Of a stretch of 64,000 nt of DNA, positions 19,021-27,695 are shown in pieces. The notes below the pieces were generated by a model, which saw only the letters and a list, made by a program, of their open reading frames with translations, was not told the origin of the DNA and ran no database searches. The stretch's first letter is position 1, and every line of letters starts with the position of its first letter. Both the position numbers and the translations under genes were made by a program. The DNA is from Streptomyces sp. CB09001 (GTDB lineage Bacteria; Actinomycetota; Actinomycetes; Streptomycetales; Streptomycetaceae), in NCBI RefSeq assembly GCF_003369795.1, contig NZ_CP026730.1, forward strand, positions 558,001-622,000. The letters are read 5' to 3'.

Positions 19021-19698
19021 ATGCCGCTGCGATCCGCCCGTGCCCGCGGGGTGCCGCGGGACACCGTGCACCATCCGCTGTTCGCCCGCTACTACGCCCG
19101 CGTCAGTGTGGGCGCCGAGACCCGGATGGGCATGGCCCGGGTGCGCGAGCGGCTGCTCGCCGGACTGTCCGGGCGGGTGATCGAGGTCGGCGCGGGCAAC
19201 GGGCTGAACTTCTCGCACTATCCGGGCACCGTGTCAGAGGTTGTCGCCATCGAACCGGAGCGGTCGCTGCGGCAGTTGGCGGTCGAGGCGGCGCTGCGCG
19301 CCGAGGTTCCGGTGGACGTGGCACCGGGCGCGGCCGAGGCCCTGCCGGTCAAGAGCGAGGCCTTCGACGCGGCCGTGGTCTCGCTGGTGCTGTGCAGCGT
19401 CCGGGACGTGCCGCGCGCGCTCGCGGAGCTGCGGCGCGTCCTGCGACCGGGCGGACAGGTGCGGTTCTTCGAGCACGGCCGGGGCGGCGGGCGGGCGATG
19501 GCCTTCACCCAGCGGGCGCTGGACCGGACGCTGTGGCCTCCGCTGTCCGGCGGCTGCCACCTCTCCCGTGAACCGGTGGCCGCGCTGCGGGAGGCGGGGT
19601 TCACCCTCGGGCCCTACCGGCAGGTGATGATGCCGGAGCACGGGCCGGCCCTGCCGAGTTCCTACTGCGTCCTGGGCACGGCTTGGCGACCGTCCTGA
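19021..19698 (+). CDS. Class I SAM-dependent methyltransferase
   Basis: This is a 225-residue protein with ATG 19021 and a strong GAGGGAGG site. The SAM motif VIEVGAGNGLNF (about 53-64), the acidic motif II VVAIEPE, and SLVLCSVRDV followed by LRRVLRPGGQVRFFEHG match the UbiE/methyltransferase-11 group. LCSVRD and the C-terminal P-x-x-G-G-C-H-L-S-R pattern recall phosphatidylethanolamine or small-lipid methyltransferases, but the substrate is unknown. It is monocistronic and convergent with the toxin-antitoxin pair. Confidence 0.85.
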   Translation: MPLRSARARGVPRDTVHHPLFARYYARVSVGAETRMGMARVRERLLAGLSGRVIEVGAGNGLNFSHYPGTVSEVVAIEPERSLRQLAVEAALRAEVPVDVAPGAAEALPVKSEAFDAAVVSLVLCSVRDVPRALAELRRVLRPGGQVRFFEHGRGGGRAMAFTQRALDRTLWPPLSGGCHLSREPVAALREAGFTLGPYRQVMMPEHGPALPSSYCVLGTAWRPS

Positions 19699-19729
19699 AC
19701 AGCGGTGCGACCGGCTGCGGACGGCGCGG

Positions 19730-20104
19730 TCACCCGCTCCAGCCGCGCAGTTCGTCCGCGATCTCCTCGACCGACGCCTCGCCCTTCTTCACGAGCAGCG
19801 CGAGGTCCCGCACCCGTTCGGGCGTGGTGACGACCTCGGCCCCGCTGGCGACCAGGTAGGCGTAGGCGACCGCGGAGGCGAACAGGGCGTTGGAGCGCTC
19901 CAGCGCCGGGACGTGGATCAGCAGCTGGAGCAGCGCGGCGGCGCGGGCGTGCGGGGTGTCGTAGACGGGGGTGTCGAATATCTCGGCCCGGTGGCGGGCG
20001 ACGGCCGCGACGAGCGCTCCCCAGTCGGTGACCTGCGGGTCACCGGGAGTGCGCCGCTCGGCGAGCATCAGCAGCCAGGCGAGGTCGATGGTGAGGTCGT
20101 TCAT
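19730..20104 (-). CDS. Doc/Fic-like toxin with degenerate Fic motif
   Basis: This is a 124-residue helical protein from ATG 20104, the second gene after an RHH antitoxin (19-base gap). Its length and the layout around HVPALERSNALFASAVAYAYL resemble Doc toxins. The canonical HxFx[D/E]GN[K/R] Fic loop is only partly kept: His, an acidic residue and Asn remain, but the Phe and final Lys/Arg are not in place. Doc kinases phosphorylate EF-Tu, and other Fic proteins AMPylate targets; activity here is uncertain. Confidence 0.65.
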   Translation of the reverse strand: MNDLTIDLAWLLMLAERRTPGDPQVTDWGALVAAVARHRAEIFDTPVYDTPHARAAALLQLLIHVPALERSNALFASAVAYAYLVASGAEVVTTPERVRDLALLVKKGEASVEEIADELRGWSG

Positions 20105-20123
20105 CCGGGACGCGTACGACGGC

Positions 20124-20351
20124 TCAGCGACGGCCCTCGCCGGCTTCCTCGGCGAACACCTTCTCGTACTCCCGCATGAAGTCGGCGGCGGCCTCCACGA
20201 AGGTGTGGCCCGCCTCGCCGGTGTCCTGCCGGACCAGTTCCTCGATGTAGCGGTTCACGCTCATCCCGCGGGCCAGGGCCTTCTCGCGGGCAGCCCGGGC
20301 GGTGCCCTCGTCCACCCGCACGTTCAGCTGGGCCTTCTGGGTCTTCGCCAT
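20124..20351 (-). CDS. Ribbon-helix-helix antitoxin
   Basis: This is a 75-residue protein from ATG 20351. The strand AQLNVRVDEGTA and the helices around ARGMSVNRYIEELVRQD form a ribbon-helix-helix DNA-binding fold. The acidic C-terminus (EAAADFMREYEKVFAEEAGE) is suited to wrapping a toxin. It precedes the Doc-like gene, the usual antitoxin-first order, with a palindromic operator just upstream. Confidence 0.8.
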   Translation of the reverse strand: MAKTQKAQLNVRVDEGTARAAREKALARGMSVNRYIEELVRQDTGEAGHTFVEAAADFMREYEKVFAEEAGEGRR

Positions 20352-20359
20352 ACCTAGAA

Positions 20360-20379
20360 GCTAGCGCCGGAACGCTAGC
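20360..20379. promoter_or_regulatory. Inverted-repeat operator upstream of the RHH antitoxin
   Basis: GCTAGCG-CCGGAA-CGCTAGC is a perfect 7-bp inverted repeat nine bases upstream of the antitoxin start codon. Its position is typical of autoregulated toxin-antitoxin promoters bound by the RHH protein. Confidence 0.6.
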
Positions 20380-20471
20380 AGCGGCAAGGGCCTGCCGCGC
20401 CCGTCCACATCCCGGATCCCGAATCCCGGAACAACCGCACGGGTGTCCGGCGCGCGTGGTGGGATCGCGGC

Positions 20472-20897
20472 ATGACGGATCTGCGCATACGGCCCGCCGC
20501 GCCCGAGGACCTGGACGCCGTGCTGGCCTTCTGGAAGACGGCCGCCGAGGGGACGAGCATCAGCGACGACCGGGACGGTGTGGAGCGTCTGGTGGCGCGC
20601 GACCCCGAGGCACTGCTCCTCGCCGAGCGCGAGGGGGAACTGGTGGGCACGGTGATCGCGGGCTTCGACGGCTGGCGCTGCCACCTGTACCGGCTGGCGG
20701 TGCACCCGGACCACCGGCGCCGGGGCATCGGCTCCGCCCTGCTCGCCGCGGCCGACGAGCGCTTCGTCCGGCTCGGCGGGCGCCGCGGGGACGCGATGGT
20801 GCTGGTGCGCAACGAACGGGCCCAGCATGCCTGGCGCGCCGCCGGGTACGAGCCGCAGGAGCAGTGGCGGCGCTGGGTGAAGCACCTCACCGACTGA
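20472..20897 (+). CDS. GNAT-family N-acetyltransferase
   Basis: This is a 141-residue protein from ATG 20472. The acetyl-CoA pyrophosphate-binding loop HPDHRRRGIGSALL (motif A, R-x-x-G-x-G/A) is intact, followed by NERAQHAWRAAGYEP (motif B). The substrate cannot be inferred. It starts 120 bases from the divergent antitoxin gene. Confidence 0.87.
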   Translation: MTDLRIRPAAPEDLDAVLAFWKTAAEGTSISDDRDGVERLVARDPEALLLAEREGELVGTVIAGFDGWRCHLYRLAVHPDHRRRGIGSALLAAADERFVRLGGRRGDAMVLVRNERAQHAWRAAGYEPQEQWRRWVKHLTD

Positions 20898-20979
20898 GCG
20901 ACCGCGAGGCGAAAGGTTGAAGGCTTGAACATCGGGCGAACCTGCGGGTCCTGGCCGATCATGGTTCCGAGGTGACCCG

Positions 20980-22368
20980 ATGACCGAAGTGCTCCTGCTG
21001 CTGGTGGCGATCCTGCTCTCGCTGGCGTGCGGCGCCTTCGTCGCGGCCGAGTTCTCGCTGACCACCGTCGAGCGCGGGGAGCTGGAGCGAGCGGCGGAGC
21101 GGGGCGAGCGGGGCGCGGCGAGCGCCCTCAAGGGCGTACGGAACCTGACCTTCCAGCTCTCCGGCGCCCAGCTCGGCATCACGGTCACCAACCTGGTGGT
21201 CGGCATGCTCGCCGAACCCTCGGTCGCGGCGCTGATCGCGGGCCCGCTGGAGGACCTTGGGGTGTCGCGCTCGACGGCGTCCTCCCTGGCGCTGGTACTG
21301 GGCACCGCCCTGTCGACGGTCTTCCTGATGATCGTCGGGGAGCTGGTGCCGAAGAACTGGGCGATCTCCTCGCCGCTGGCCGTGGCCAAGCGGGTGGGCG
21401 GCCCGCAACGCTGGTTCAGCGCGGCCTTCCGGCCCTTCATCACCCATCTGAACAACACCGCCAACCGCATCGTGCGGCGCTTCGGCGTGGAGCCCGCCGA
21501 GGAACTGGCGTCCGCGCGCGGCCCGCAGGAGCTGGCGGCGCTCGCCCGGCACTCCGCCAAGGAGGGCGCGCTGGAGGCCGACACCGCCGAGTTGTTCGTG
21601 CGCACGCTGAACCTGGCCGACCTGACGGCGCAGCAGGTGATGACCCCGCGCGTCCAGGTCGTCGCCCTCGATGCCCGGGCGACGTGCGAGGACGTGGCGA
21701 ACGCGACGCGGGCGACCGGGTTGTCCCGGTTCCCGGTCTATCAGGACAGCCTCGACGCCGTGGTCGGGACGGCGCACGTCAAGGACGTCCTGGCGGTGCC
21801 GGCCGAGCGGCGGCCCGGGATGCCGGTCGCGGACCTGATGCGCGAGCCGCTGCTGGTCCCCGAGTCGCTGACCGTGGACCGGCTCCTGGACCGGCTCTCC
21901 GGGCGGCGCACGATGGCCGTGGTGATCGACGAGTACGGCGGTACGGCCGGGGTGGCCACGCTGGAGGACATCGTCGAGGAGGTGGTCGGCCAGGTGCGGG
22001 ACGAGCACGATCCGCACGAGACGCCCGACCTGGATCCGGCCGGCACGGACGAAGCGGGGCACGCGCTGTACTGGGCCGACGGCTCCGCCCGCGTGGACCG
22101 GCTCGAACGGCTGGGCCTGCGGGTGCCCGAGGGCCCGTACGAGACGGTCGCGGGGCTGGTCGCGGCCGGTCTCGGGCACATTCCCGTCGTCGGCGACAGT
22201 CTCGATGTCGCCGGCTGGCGGCTGGAGGTCGTGGACGCCACGGGGCGCAGGGCCGCCCGGGTGCTGATGCACGCCCCCCTGGTCGACGGAGCGGACAGAA
22301 CCGACGCCGCCGACACCGCCGAGCCCGGCCCGGGCGGCGGGGAGGACGAAGGGGAGGCCGGCCGGTGA
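20980..22368 (+). CDS. CNNM/CorC-type membrane protein (hemolysin C family), first of pair
   Basis: This is a 462-residue protein from ATG 20980 (GAGGTG upstream). An N-terminal CNNM/DUF21 domain of about four membrane helices (LLLLVAILLSLACGAFVAAEFSL onward, with GELVPKNWAI) is followed by two CBS domains (VMTPRVQVVAL, then DRLSGRRTMAVVIDEYGGTAGVATLEDIVEEVVG). A CorC_HlyC C-terminal domain (WADGSARVDRL ... GLVAAGLGHIP) ends the core. The family is linked to magnesium or cobalt transport. The next gene overlaps as GTGA, so the pair likely forms a heteromer. Confidence 0.88.
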   Translation: MTEVLLLLVAILLSLACGAFVAAEFSLTTVERGELERAAERGERGAASALKGVRNLTFQLSGAQLGITVTNLVVGMLAEPSVAALIAGPLEDLGVSRSTASSLALVLGTALSTVFLMIVGELVPKNWAISSPLAVAKRVGGPQRWFSAAFRPFITHLNNTANRIVRRFGVEPAEELASARGPQELAALARHSAKEGALEADTAELFVRTLNLADLTAQQVMTPRVQVVALDARATCEDVANATRATGLSRFPVYQDSLDAVVGTAHVKDVLAVPAERRPGMPVADLMREPLLVPESLTVDRLLDRLSGRRTMAVVIDEYGGTAGVATLEDIVEEVVGQVRDEHDPHETPDLDPAGTDEAGHALYWADGSARVDRLERLGLRVPEGPYETVAGLVAAGLGHIPVVGDSLDVAGWRLEVVDATGRRAARVLMHAPLVDGADRTDAADTAEPGPGGGEDEGEAGR

Positions 22369-23378
22369 CCGCCGTACAGCTGCTGATCGGTCTGGCGACC
22401 CTGGTCGTCAACGCGTTCTTCGTGGGCGCCGAGTTCGCGCTGATCTCCGTGCGCCGCAGCCAGGTGGAGCCGTACGCCGAGGAGGGCGACGCCCGGGCGA
22501 AGCGTGTGCTGTGGGGGCTCGAGCACGTGTCGGCGCTGCTGGCGGCGGCGCAGCTCGGCATCACACTGTGCACGCTGGTCCTCGGCATCGTCGCGGAACC
22601 GGCGATCGCGCACCTGCTGGAGCCGGTGTTCCACGCGGTGGGCGTGCCGTCGGGCGCCGGGCACGCGGTGTCGTTCGTGATCGCCCTCGGGCTGGCGACG
22701 TATCTGCACATGCTGCTCGGCGAGATGGTGCCGAAGAACATCGCGCTGGCCGAGCCGGTGCGCAGCGCGCTGATCCTCGGGCCGCCGCTGGTGGCGCTGT
22801 CCCGGGCCCTGCGTCCGGTGATCTTCACGGTCAACGCCTTCGCGAACGGGCTGCTCAAGCTGCTCCGGGTCGAGGCCAGGAACGAGGTGGCGGCGACCTT
22901 CACGGACGCGGAACTGGCGGAGATCGTCAAGGACGCGGGCGAGGCGGGGCTGATCGACGACCGGGCACGGGAGCGGCTGCACGACGCCCTGGAGCTGGGC
23001 CGCCGGCCGGTGCGGGACGTGGTGCTGCCGCTGGAGCGCGTCGTCCACGCGCGCGTGGGCATCACCCCGGAGCAGTTGGAGCGGCTTTCGGCGCAGTCGG
23101 GGTTCTCCCGCTTCCCGGTGGTGGACGACGGGCGGCGGATCGTCGGCTACCTGCACGTGAAGGACGCGCTGGACGCCTCGCCGCGGGACCTGCCGTTCCG
23201 GCTGCGGGACATGCGCCCGATCGCCCGGGTGCGCGAGCGGACCCCGCTGGACGACGTGCTCACCGCCATGCGGCGCAGCCGGACGCACCTCGCGGCGGTG
23301 CTCGGCTCCGACGGACGGCTGGCGGGCCTGGTGACCATGGAGGACGTCCTGCGGGAGCTGTTCGGGCAACGGACGTGA
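22365..23378 (+). CDS. CNNM/CorC-type membrane protein, second of pair (short form)
   Basis: This is a 337-residue protein from GTG 22365, overlapping the upstream stop by four bases. It has the same CNNM domain (NAFFVGAEFALISVRRSQVE, GEMVPKNIALAEP) and a CBS pair (FPVVDDGRRIVGYLHVKD, LAAVLGSDGRLAGLVTMEDVLRELFG). It ends there, lacking the CorC_HlyC domain of its neighbour. Paired long and short CNNM proteins are common in actinobacteria. Confidence 0.87.
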   Translation: MTAVQLLIGLATLVVNAFFVGAEFALISVRRSQVEPYAEEGDARAKRVLWGLEHVSALLAAAQLGITLCTLVLGIVAEPAIAHLLEPVFHAVGVPSGAGHAVSFVIALGLATYLHMLLGEMVPKNIALAEPVRSALILGPPLVALSRALRPVIFTVNAFANGLLKLLRVEARNEVAATFTDAELAEIVKDAGEAGLIDDRARERLHDALELGRRPVRDVVLPLERVVHARVGITPEQLERLSAQSGFSRFPVVDDGRRIVGYLHVKDALDASPRDLPFRLRDMRPIARVRERTPLDDVLTAMRRSRTHLAAVLGSDGRLAGLVTMEDVLRELFGQRT

Positions 23379-23472
23379 GGCCGGCGTCCGGCGGGCCCAC
23401 GGGCCGTCGGGGACCGCGCCGCGGAGGGCGACCGACCGGCGGGTATGTGCAGGGGATACCATTTCCGTCGCC

Positions 23473-24255
23473 ATGCAGACGAACCCCACGTACACCAGTC
23501 TCGTCGCCGTCGGCGACTCCTTCACCGAGGGCATGTCGGACCTGCTGCCCGACGGCTCCTACCGGGGCTGGGCCGACCTCCTCGCCGCGCGGATGGCGGC
23601 CCGCTCCCCCGGCTTCCGGTACGCCAACCTCGCCGTGCGCGGGAAGCTGATCGGGCAGATCGTCGACGAGCAGGTGGATGTGGCCGCGGCCATGGGGGCC
23701 GACGTGATCACGCTGGTCGGCGGGCTCAACGACACGCTGCGGCCCAAGTGCGACATGGCCCGGGTGCGGGACCTGCTGACCCAGGCCGTGGAGCGGCTCG
23801 CACCGCACTGCGAGCAGCTGGTGCTGATGCGCAGTCCCGGCCGCCAGGGCCCGGTGCTGGAGCGCTTCCGGCCCCGCATGGAGGCCCTGTTCGCCGCGAT
23901 CGACGACCTGGCCGGGCAGCACGGCGCCGTGGTCGTCGACCTGTACGGGGCCCGGTCGCTGGCCGATCCGCGGATGTGGGACGTGGACCGGCTGCACCTG
24001 ACCGCCGACGGCCACCGCCGGGTCGCGGAGGCGGTGTGGCAGTCGCTCGGCCACGAGCCCGAGGACCCCGACTGGCACGCGCCGGTCCCGGCGACGCCGC
24101 CGCCGGGGTGGGTGACGCGCAGGACCGCCGACGTCCGGTTCGCCCGGCAGTACCTGCTGCCCTGGATAGGCCGCAGGCTGACCGGCCGCTCGTCCGGGGA
24201 CGGCCTGCCGCCCAAGCGCCCGGACCTGCTCCCCTACGAGGACGCCGCGCGGTGA
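23473..24255 (+). CDS. SGNH/GDSL-family hydrolase
   Basis: This is a 260-residue protein from ATG 23473. It has GDSFTEG (catalytic Ser), YANLAVRGK (block II Gly), GGLNDTL (block III Asn) and the block V pair DVDRLHLTADGHRR (Asp and His). There is no signal peptide, so it is probably a cytoplasmic esterase or lipase; the substrate is unknown. No clear ribosome site precedes the start. Confidence 0.87.
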   Translation: MQTNPTYTSLVAVGDSFTEGMSDLLPDGSYRGWADLLAARMAARSPGFRYANLAVRGKLIGQIVDEQVDVAAAMGADVITLVGGLNDTLRPKCDMARVRDLLTQAVERLAPHCEQLVLMRSPGRQGPVLERFRPRMEALFAAIDDLAGQHGAVVVDLYGARSLADPRMWDVDRLHLTADGHRRVAEAVWQSLGHEPEDPDWHAPVPATPPPGWVTRRTADVRFARQYLLPWIGRRLTGRSSGDGLPPKRPDLLPYEDAAR

Positions 24256-24340
24256 TCCCGGGCCCTCGGGGCCCTTCGTAGGTTCCGACGAACCGCCCCG
24301 CGGCGCCGACCTGCACGAATCGCCAGTAGAATCCGTCTAC

Positions 24341-25783
24341 GTGACTTCCGCTCCCGCCAAGCCCCGCATCCCGAACGTCCTCGCCGGACGCTACGCCTCC
24401 GCCGAGCTCGCCACCCTCTGGTCGCCCGAGCAGAAGGTGAGGCTCGAGCGGCAGCTCTGGCTCGCCGTGCTGCGGGCCCAGAAGGACCTGGGCATCGAGG
24501 TGCCCGACGCCGCGATCGCCGACTACGAGCGCGTCCTCGACCAGGTCGACCTGGCCTCGATCGCCGAGCGCGAGAAGGTCACGCGGCACGACGTGAAGGC
24601 GCGGATCGAGGAGTTCAACGACCTCGCCGGGCACGAGCACGTCCACAAGGGCATGACCTCCCGCGACCTGACGGAGAACGTCGAGCAGCTCCAGATCCGG
24701 CTCTCGCTGGAGCTGGTCCGGGACCGTTCCGTGGCCGTCCTGGCCCGCCTCGGCAAGCTGGCCGGCGAGTACGGCGAGCTGGTCATGGCCGGCCGCTCGC
24801 ACAACGTGGCGGCACAGGCGACGACGCTGGGCAAGCGGTTCGCCACCGCCGCCGACGAGCTGCTCGTGGCGTACGGCCGGGTGGAGGAGCTGCTCGGCCG
24901 CTACCCGCTGCGCGGCATCAAGGGCCCGGTCGGCACCGCCCAGGACATGCTGGACCTGCTCGGCGGGGACGCGGGCAGGCTCGCCGAGCTGGAGCAGCGG
25001 ATCGCCGGGCACCTCGGCTTCTCGCAGGCGTTCACCTCGGTCGGCCAGGTCTACCCGCGCTCCCTGGACTACGAGGTGGTCACCGCGCTGGTGCAGCTCG
25101 CCGCCGCGCCGTCCTCGCTGGCCAAGACGATCCGGCTGATGGCCGGGCACGAGCTGGTCACCGAGGGCTTCAAGCCCGGCCAGGTCGGCTCGTCCGCGAT
25201 GCCGCACAAGATGAACACTCGTTCCTGCGAGCGGGTCAACGGCCTGACGGTGATCCTGCGCGGCTACGCCTCGATGACCGGCGAGCTGGCGGGCGACCAG
25301 TGGAACGAGGGCGACGTGTCCTGCTCGGTGGTGCGCCGGGTGGCGCTCCCCGACGCGTTCTTCGCGCTGGACGGCCTCCTGGAGACGTTCCTGACCGTGC
25401 TCGACGAGTTCGGTGCCTTCCCGGCCGTCGTGGCCCGGGAGCTGGACCGCTACCTGCCGTTCCTGGCGACCACCAAGGTGCTGATGGGCGCGGTGCGGGG
25501 CGGGGTGGGCCGCGAGGTCGCGCACGAGGCGATCAAGGAGAACGCGGTCGCCTCCGCGCTGGCCATGCGCGAGCAGGGCGCCGAGCGCAACGAACTCCTC
25601 GACAAGCTGGCCGCCGACGACCGCATCCCGCTGGACCGTGCCGCCCTGGACGCCCTGATGGCCGACAAGCTCTCCTTCACCGGCGCCGCGGCCGGCCAGG
25701 TCGGTGTCGTCGTCGGCCGGATCGAGGACATCGTCAAGCGGCACCCGGAGGCCGCCGGTTACACCCCCGGAGCGATCCTCTGA
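24341..25783 (+). CDS. purB: Adenylosuccinate lyase
   Basis: This is a 480-residue protein from GTG 24341. It contains the superfamily signature GSSAMPHKMN, catalytic-loop residues, and the substrate regions AGRSHNVAAQATT and KGMTSRDLTEN. It cleaves SAICAR to AICAR and adenylosuccinate to AMP in purine synthesis. It is transcribed alone. It is the last ordinary chromosomal gene before the biosynthetic cluster. Confidence 0.95.
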   Translation: MTSAPAKPRIPNVLAGRYASAELATLWSPEQKVRLERQLWLAVLRAQKDLGIEVPDAAIADYERVLDQVDLASIAEREKVTRHDVKARIEEFNDLAGHEHVHKGMTSRDLTENVEQLQIRLSLELVRDRSVAVLARLGKLAGEYGELVMAGRSHNVAAQATTLGKRFATAADELLVAYGRVEELLGRYPLRGIKGPVGTAQDMLDLLGGDAGRLAELEQRIAGHLGFSQAFTSVGQVYPRSLDYEVVTALVQLAAAPSSLAKTIRLMAGHELVTEGFKPGQVGSSAMPHKMNTRSCERVNGLTVILRGYASMTGELAGDQWNEGDVSCSVVRRVALPDAFFALDGLLETFLTVLDEFGAFPAVVARELDRYLPFLATTKVLMGAVRGGVGREVAHEAIKENAVASALAMREQGAERNELLDKLAADDRIPLDRAALDALMADKLSFTGAAAGQVGVVVGRIEDIVKRHPEAAGYTPGAIL

Positions 25784-26331
25784 CCCGCTTCACCCGGGCC
25801 GAGCCGGAGGCCGCCCGCGACCGTCTCGTACCGGACGTCGTCGCGGACGGCCTCCGCGTGCTGTTCCGCGGCGGTGCCGGAACGCCGGCTCAGCCGGGAT
25901 CGGGGGCGGTTCGCCCCGGGTGACCGGGTGTTGCTGCCGTGGCGGTCTGACTCTTGCTTGCGACCGACCCCACGGGTGTCCTGGTGTTGATCTGTCGACC
26001 GTCCGGCCGGGCACGCAACAAGCGCTGCCGCATCGACGGCACCGGCTCCTACGGCGCCACCCCGGCCTCGTTCCTTCGACGGGCCGGGCACACAGCCACA
26101 GCCTGAGATCTCCACGGAACCCGGGGCGGTTCGTTTCGATCCGTCGCCCCTCCTCGTGCGGGCCTGCGCCGTGTGCCGCTGGGGAACCGACTCCGAGCCG
26201 GCTCCCGACGAGTTGGCGGCGGCCGGCAAGGCCGTCCCGCTGTTTTGTGGCTCGTCGCAGTCCGGTGCGACCGGGACCTCGGACTTCGGCGACCGATCGC
26301 GCGGCATTCGGGGTTGCGCGGCGGCCGTTCC
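25784..26331. other. Boundary intergenic region between purB and the biosynthetic cluster
   Basis: About 550 bases hold no supportable gene. Open frames on the minus strand lack ribosome sites and any recognisable domain. Together with the following promoter element this is the left border of the cluster. I see no attachment site, tRNA or insertion-sequence remnant here. Confidence 0.4.
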
Positions 26332-26388
26332 TTGTGGGGCAAACGACCGGCACACCCTTGGACGGGGCCGGACTACTGTGCCCGTCGT
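26332..26388 (+). promoter_or_regulatory. Cluster promoter element, copy 1 (upstream of the biosynthetic operon)
   Basis: This 57-bp segment is repeated at 56746-56802 on the other strand, upstream of the SARP gene. By eye 49 of 57 positions agree, with no gaps. The left 26 bases (TTGTGGGGC...ACCGGCACACCC) differ at one site, and the right end CTACTGTGCCCGTCGT is identical. TACTGT (26374-26379) is a plausible -10 box, giving a leader of about 118 bases before the aminotransferase gene. The conservation outside any gene indicates a shared regulator site. Confidence 0.7.
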
Positions 26389-26503
26389 GAGGGCTGAGAG
26401 CCGACCGAGGCGGCCCGTCACCTCACGTTCTTCAGCCCGCTCAGAAGCCAGGCAGTAGGCACGTGCTGCCCGCGAGCAGATCGAGAGAAGAGGACGACCC
26501 GAC

Positions 26504-27667
26504 GTGGCGCACGCCCCCGCCCACCACTCCAATGTCTCGGCGCGAGTCTCAGGTCTGCCACAGAGCAACATGATCGAGGTGTTCAAGCTCGCGCGGTCGC
26601 GGGACACGATCGACCTGGCCATCGGCACTCCCCGCTTCCCGGACCTCTCCCCTCAGCTCGTCGAGGCGGCATCCCGCGCCCTGCGAGGCGGGCACAACCA
26701 GTACGAGGACCCGGCGGGCCACTCGCTGTTCCGGCTACGGATCGCGGAGGCAATGACCGCCGCCACCGACCCCGACACCGAGATCACCGTCACCGCCGGA
26801 GCCACCGAGGCTCTCCTCGTCGCGCTGCTGGCGACCGTGGATCCCGGTGACGAGGTCATCGTCCTCACTCCTGGTTTCGAGCAGTTCACCACCACGATCG
26901 ACATCGTCGGCGCCACACCCCGGTTCGTACGTCTGCACGCGCCCGACTGGCGCTACGACTCGGCCGACCTGGCGGCCGCCTTCAATACCAGGACTCGCGC
27001 CATCCTGCTCAACAGCCCCAGCAACCCCACGGGGCGTGTCCTCGACCGCCAGGAACTGGACGACATCGCCGTACTCTGCGAACGCTGGAACACCACCGTG
27101 ATCTGCGACGAGGTCTACGCCGCGTACGTCTTCGACGGCACCCCTCACCTCTCCGTCGCGGACGTACCCGGGCTGGCCGAGCGCAGCGTCGTCATCGGAT
27201 CCTGGTCGAAGAGCCATGCGGTCAGCGGCTGGCGCCTGGGCTTCCTGCGGGCGGACCCCGAACGCACCGAGGCGTTCCGGCGGGTGCACCAGCTGACCAC
27301 CCTGGGCACAGCGGCTCCGCTCCAGGTCGCGGCCGCGCAGGCGGCCGGTTCCGTCGATGTCGACGCGGCACGCGAAGGCATGGCCGCACGGCGCGACCTC
27401 GCGCAGGACATCTTCTCGCAGATGGGCATGAAGTTCGCCACCGCGGAAGGCGGCTGCTATCTCTTCGCGGATTTCAGCTCCCTGGTGGAGGGCCCGCCGG
27501 ACAGCCTTGCCTACGTCCGCGGGCTGATGGAGCGTACGGGTGTCCTGCTCACCCCCGGCACGGCCTTCTTCGCCGACCCCGCACTCGGCGAACCCTACGT
27601 CCGGATCGCATTCAACCGGCCCATGGAGACGCTCCACGCCGCCGCGCGCAGCCTGCTGGCCGCCTGA
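26504..27667 (+). CDS. PLP-dependent class I/II aminotransferase
   Basis: This is a 387-residue protein from GTG 26504. Fold-type I motifs: TAGATEALLVALL (cofactor phosphate loop), LNSPSNPTGRVL (Asn and Pro), CDEVYAAYVFDG (Asp and Tyr to the PLP ring), SWSKSHAVSGWRLGFL (Schiff-base Lys and Arg), and YVRIAFNRP (substrate carboxylate Arg). It transfers an amino group between an alpha-amino and an alpha-keto acid. It is the first gene of the PKS operon, and an alpha-hydroxy-acid oxidase is encoded downstream. It may therefore make an alpha-amino acid from an oxidised polyketide acid (inference). Trp catabolism-type KAT activity is an alternative. Confidence 0.88.
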   Translation: MAHAPAHHSNVSARVSGLPQSNMIEVFKLARSRDTIDLAIGTPRFPDLSPQLVEAASRALRGGHNQYEDPAGHSLFRLRIAEAMTAATDPDTEITVTAGATEALLVALLATVDPGDEVIVLTPGFEQFTTTIDIVGATPRFVRLHAPDWRYDSADLAAAFNTRTRAILLNSPSNPTGRVLDRQELDDIAVLCERWNTTVICDEVYAAYVFDGTPHLSVADVPGLAERSVVIGSWSKSHAVSGWRLGFLRADPERTEAFRRVHQLTTLGTAAPLQVAAAQAAGSVDVDAAREGMAARRDLAQDIFSQMGMKFATAEGGCYLFADFSSLVEGPPDSLAYVRGLMERTGVLLTPGTAFFADPALGEPYVRIAFNRPMETLHAAARSLLAA

Positions 27668-27695
27668 TCCACGGACCATCACGGGGAGTCGACAC

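Noticed and set aside
9830..20104. Pairing the Phd/YefM antitoxin with the Doc-like toxin as one Phd-Doc module
   Set aside because: They are about 10 kb apart, and the Doc-like gene has its own adjacent RHH antitoxin and operator.
25790..26353. Minus-strand open frames in the gap right of purB
   Set aside because: No ribosome site or domain. Part of their apparent similarity to the region near 56780 comes from the shared promoter element, not from a protein.
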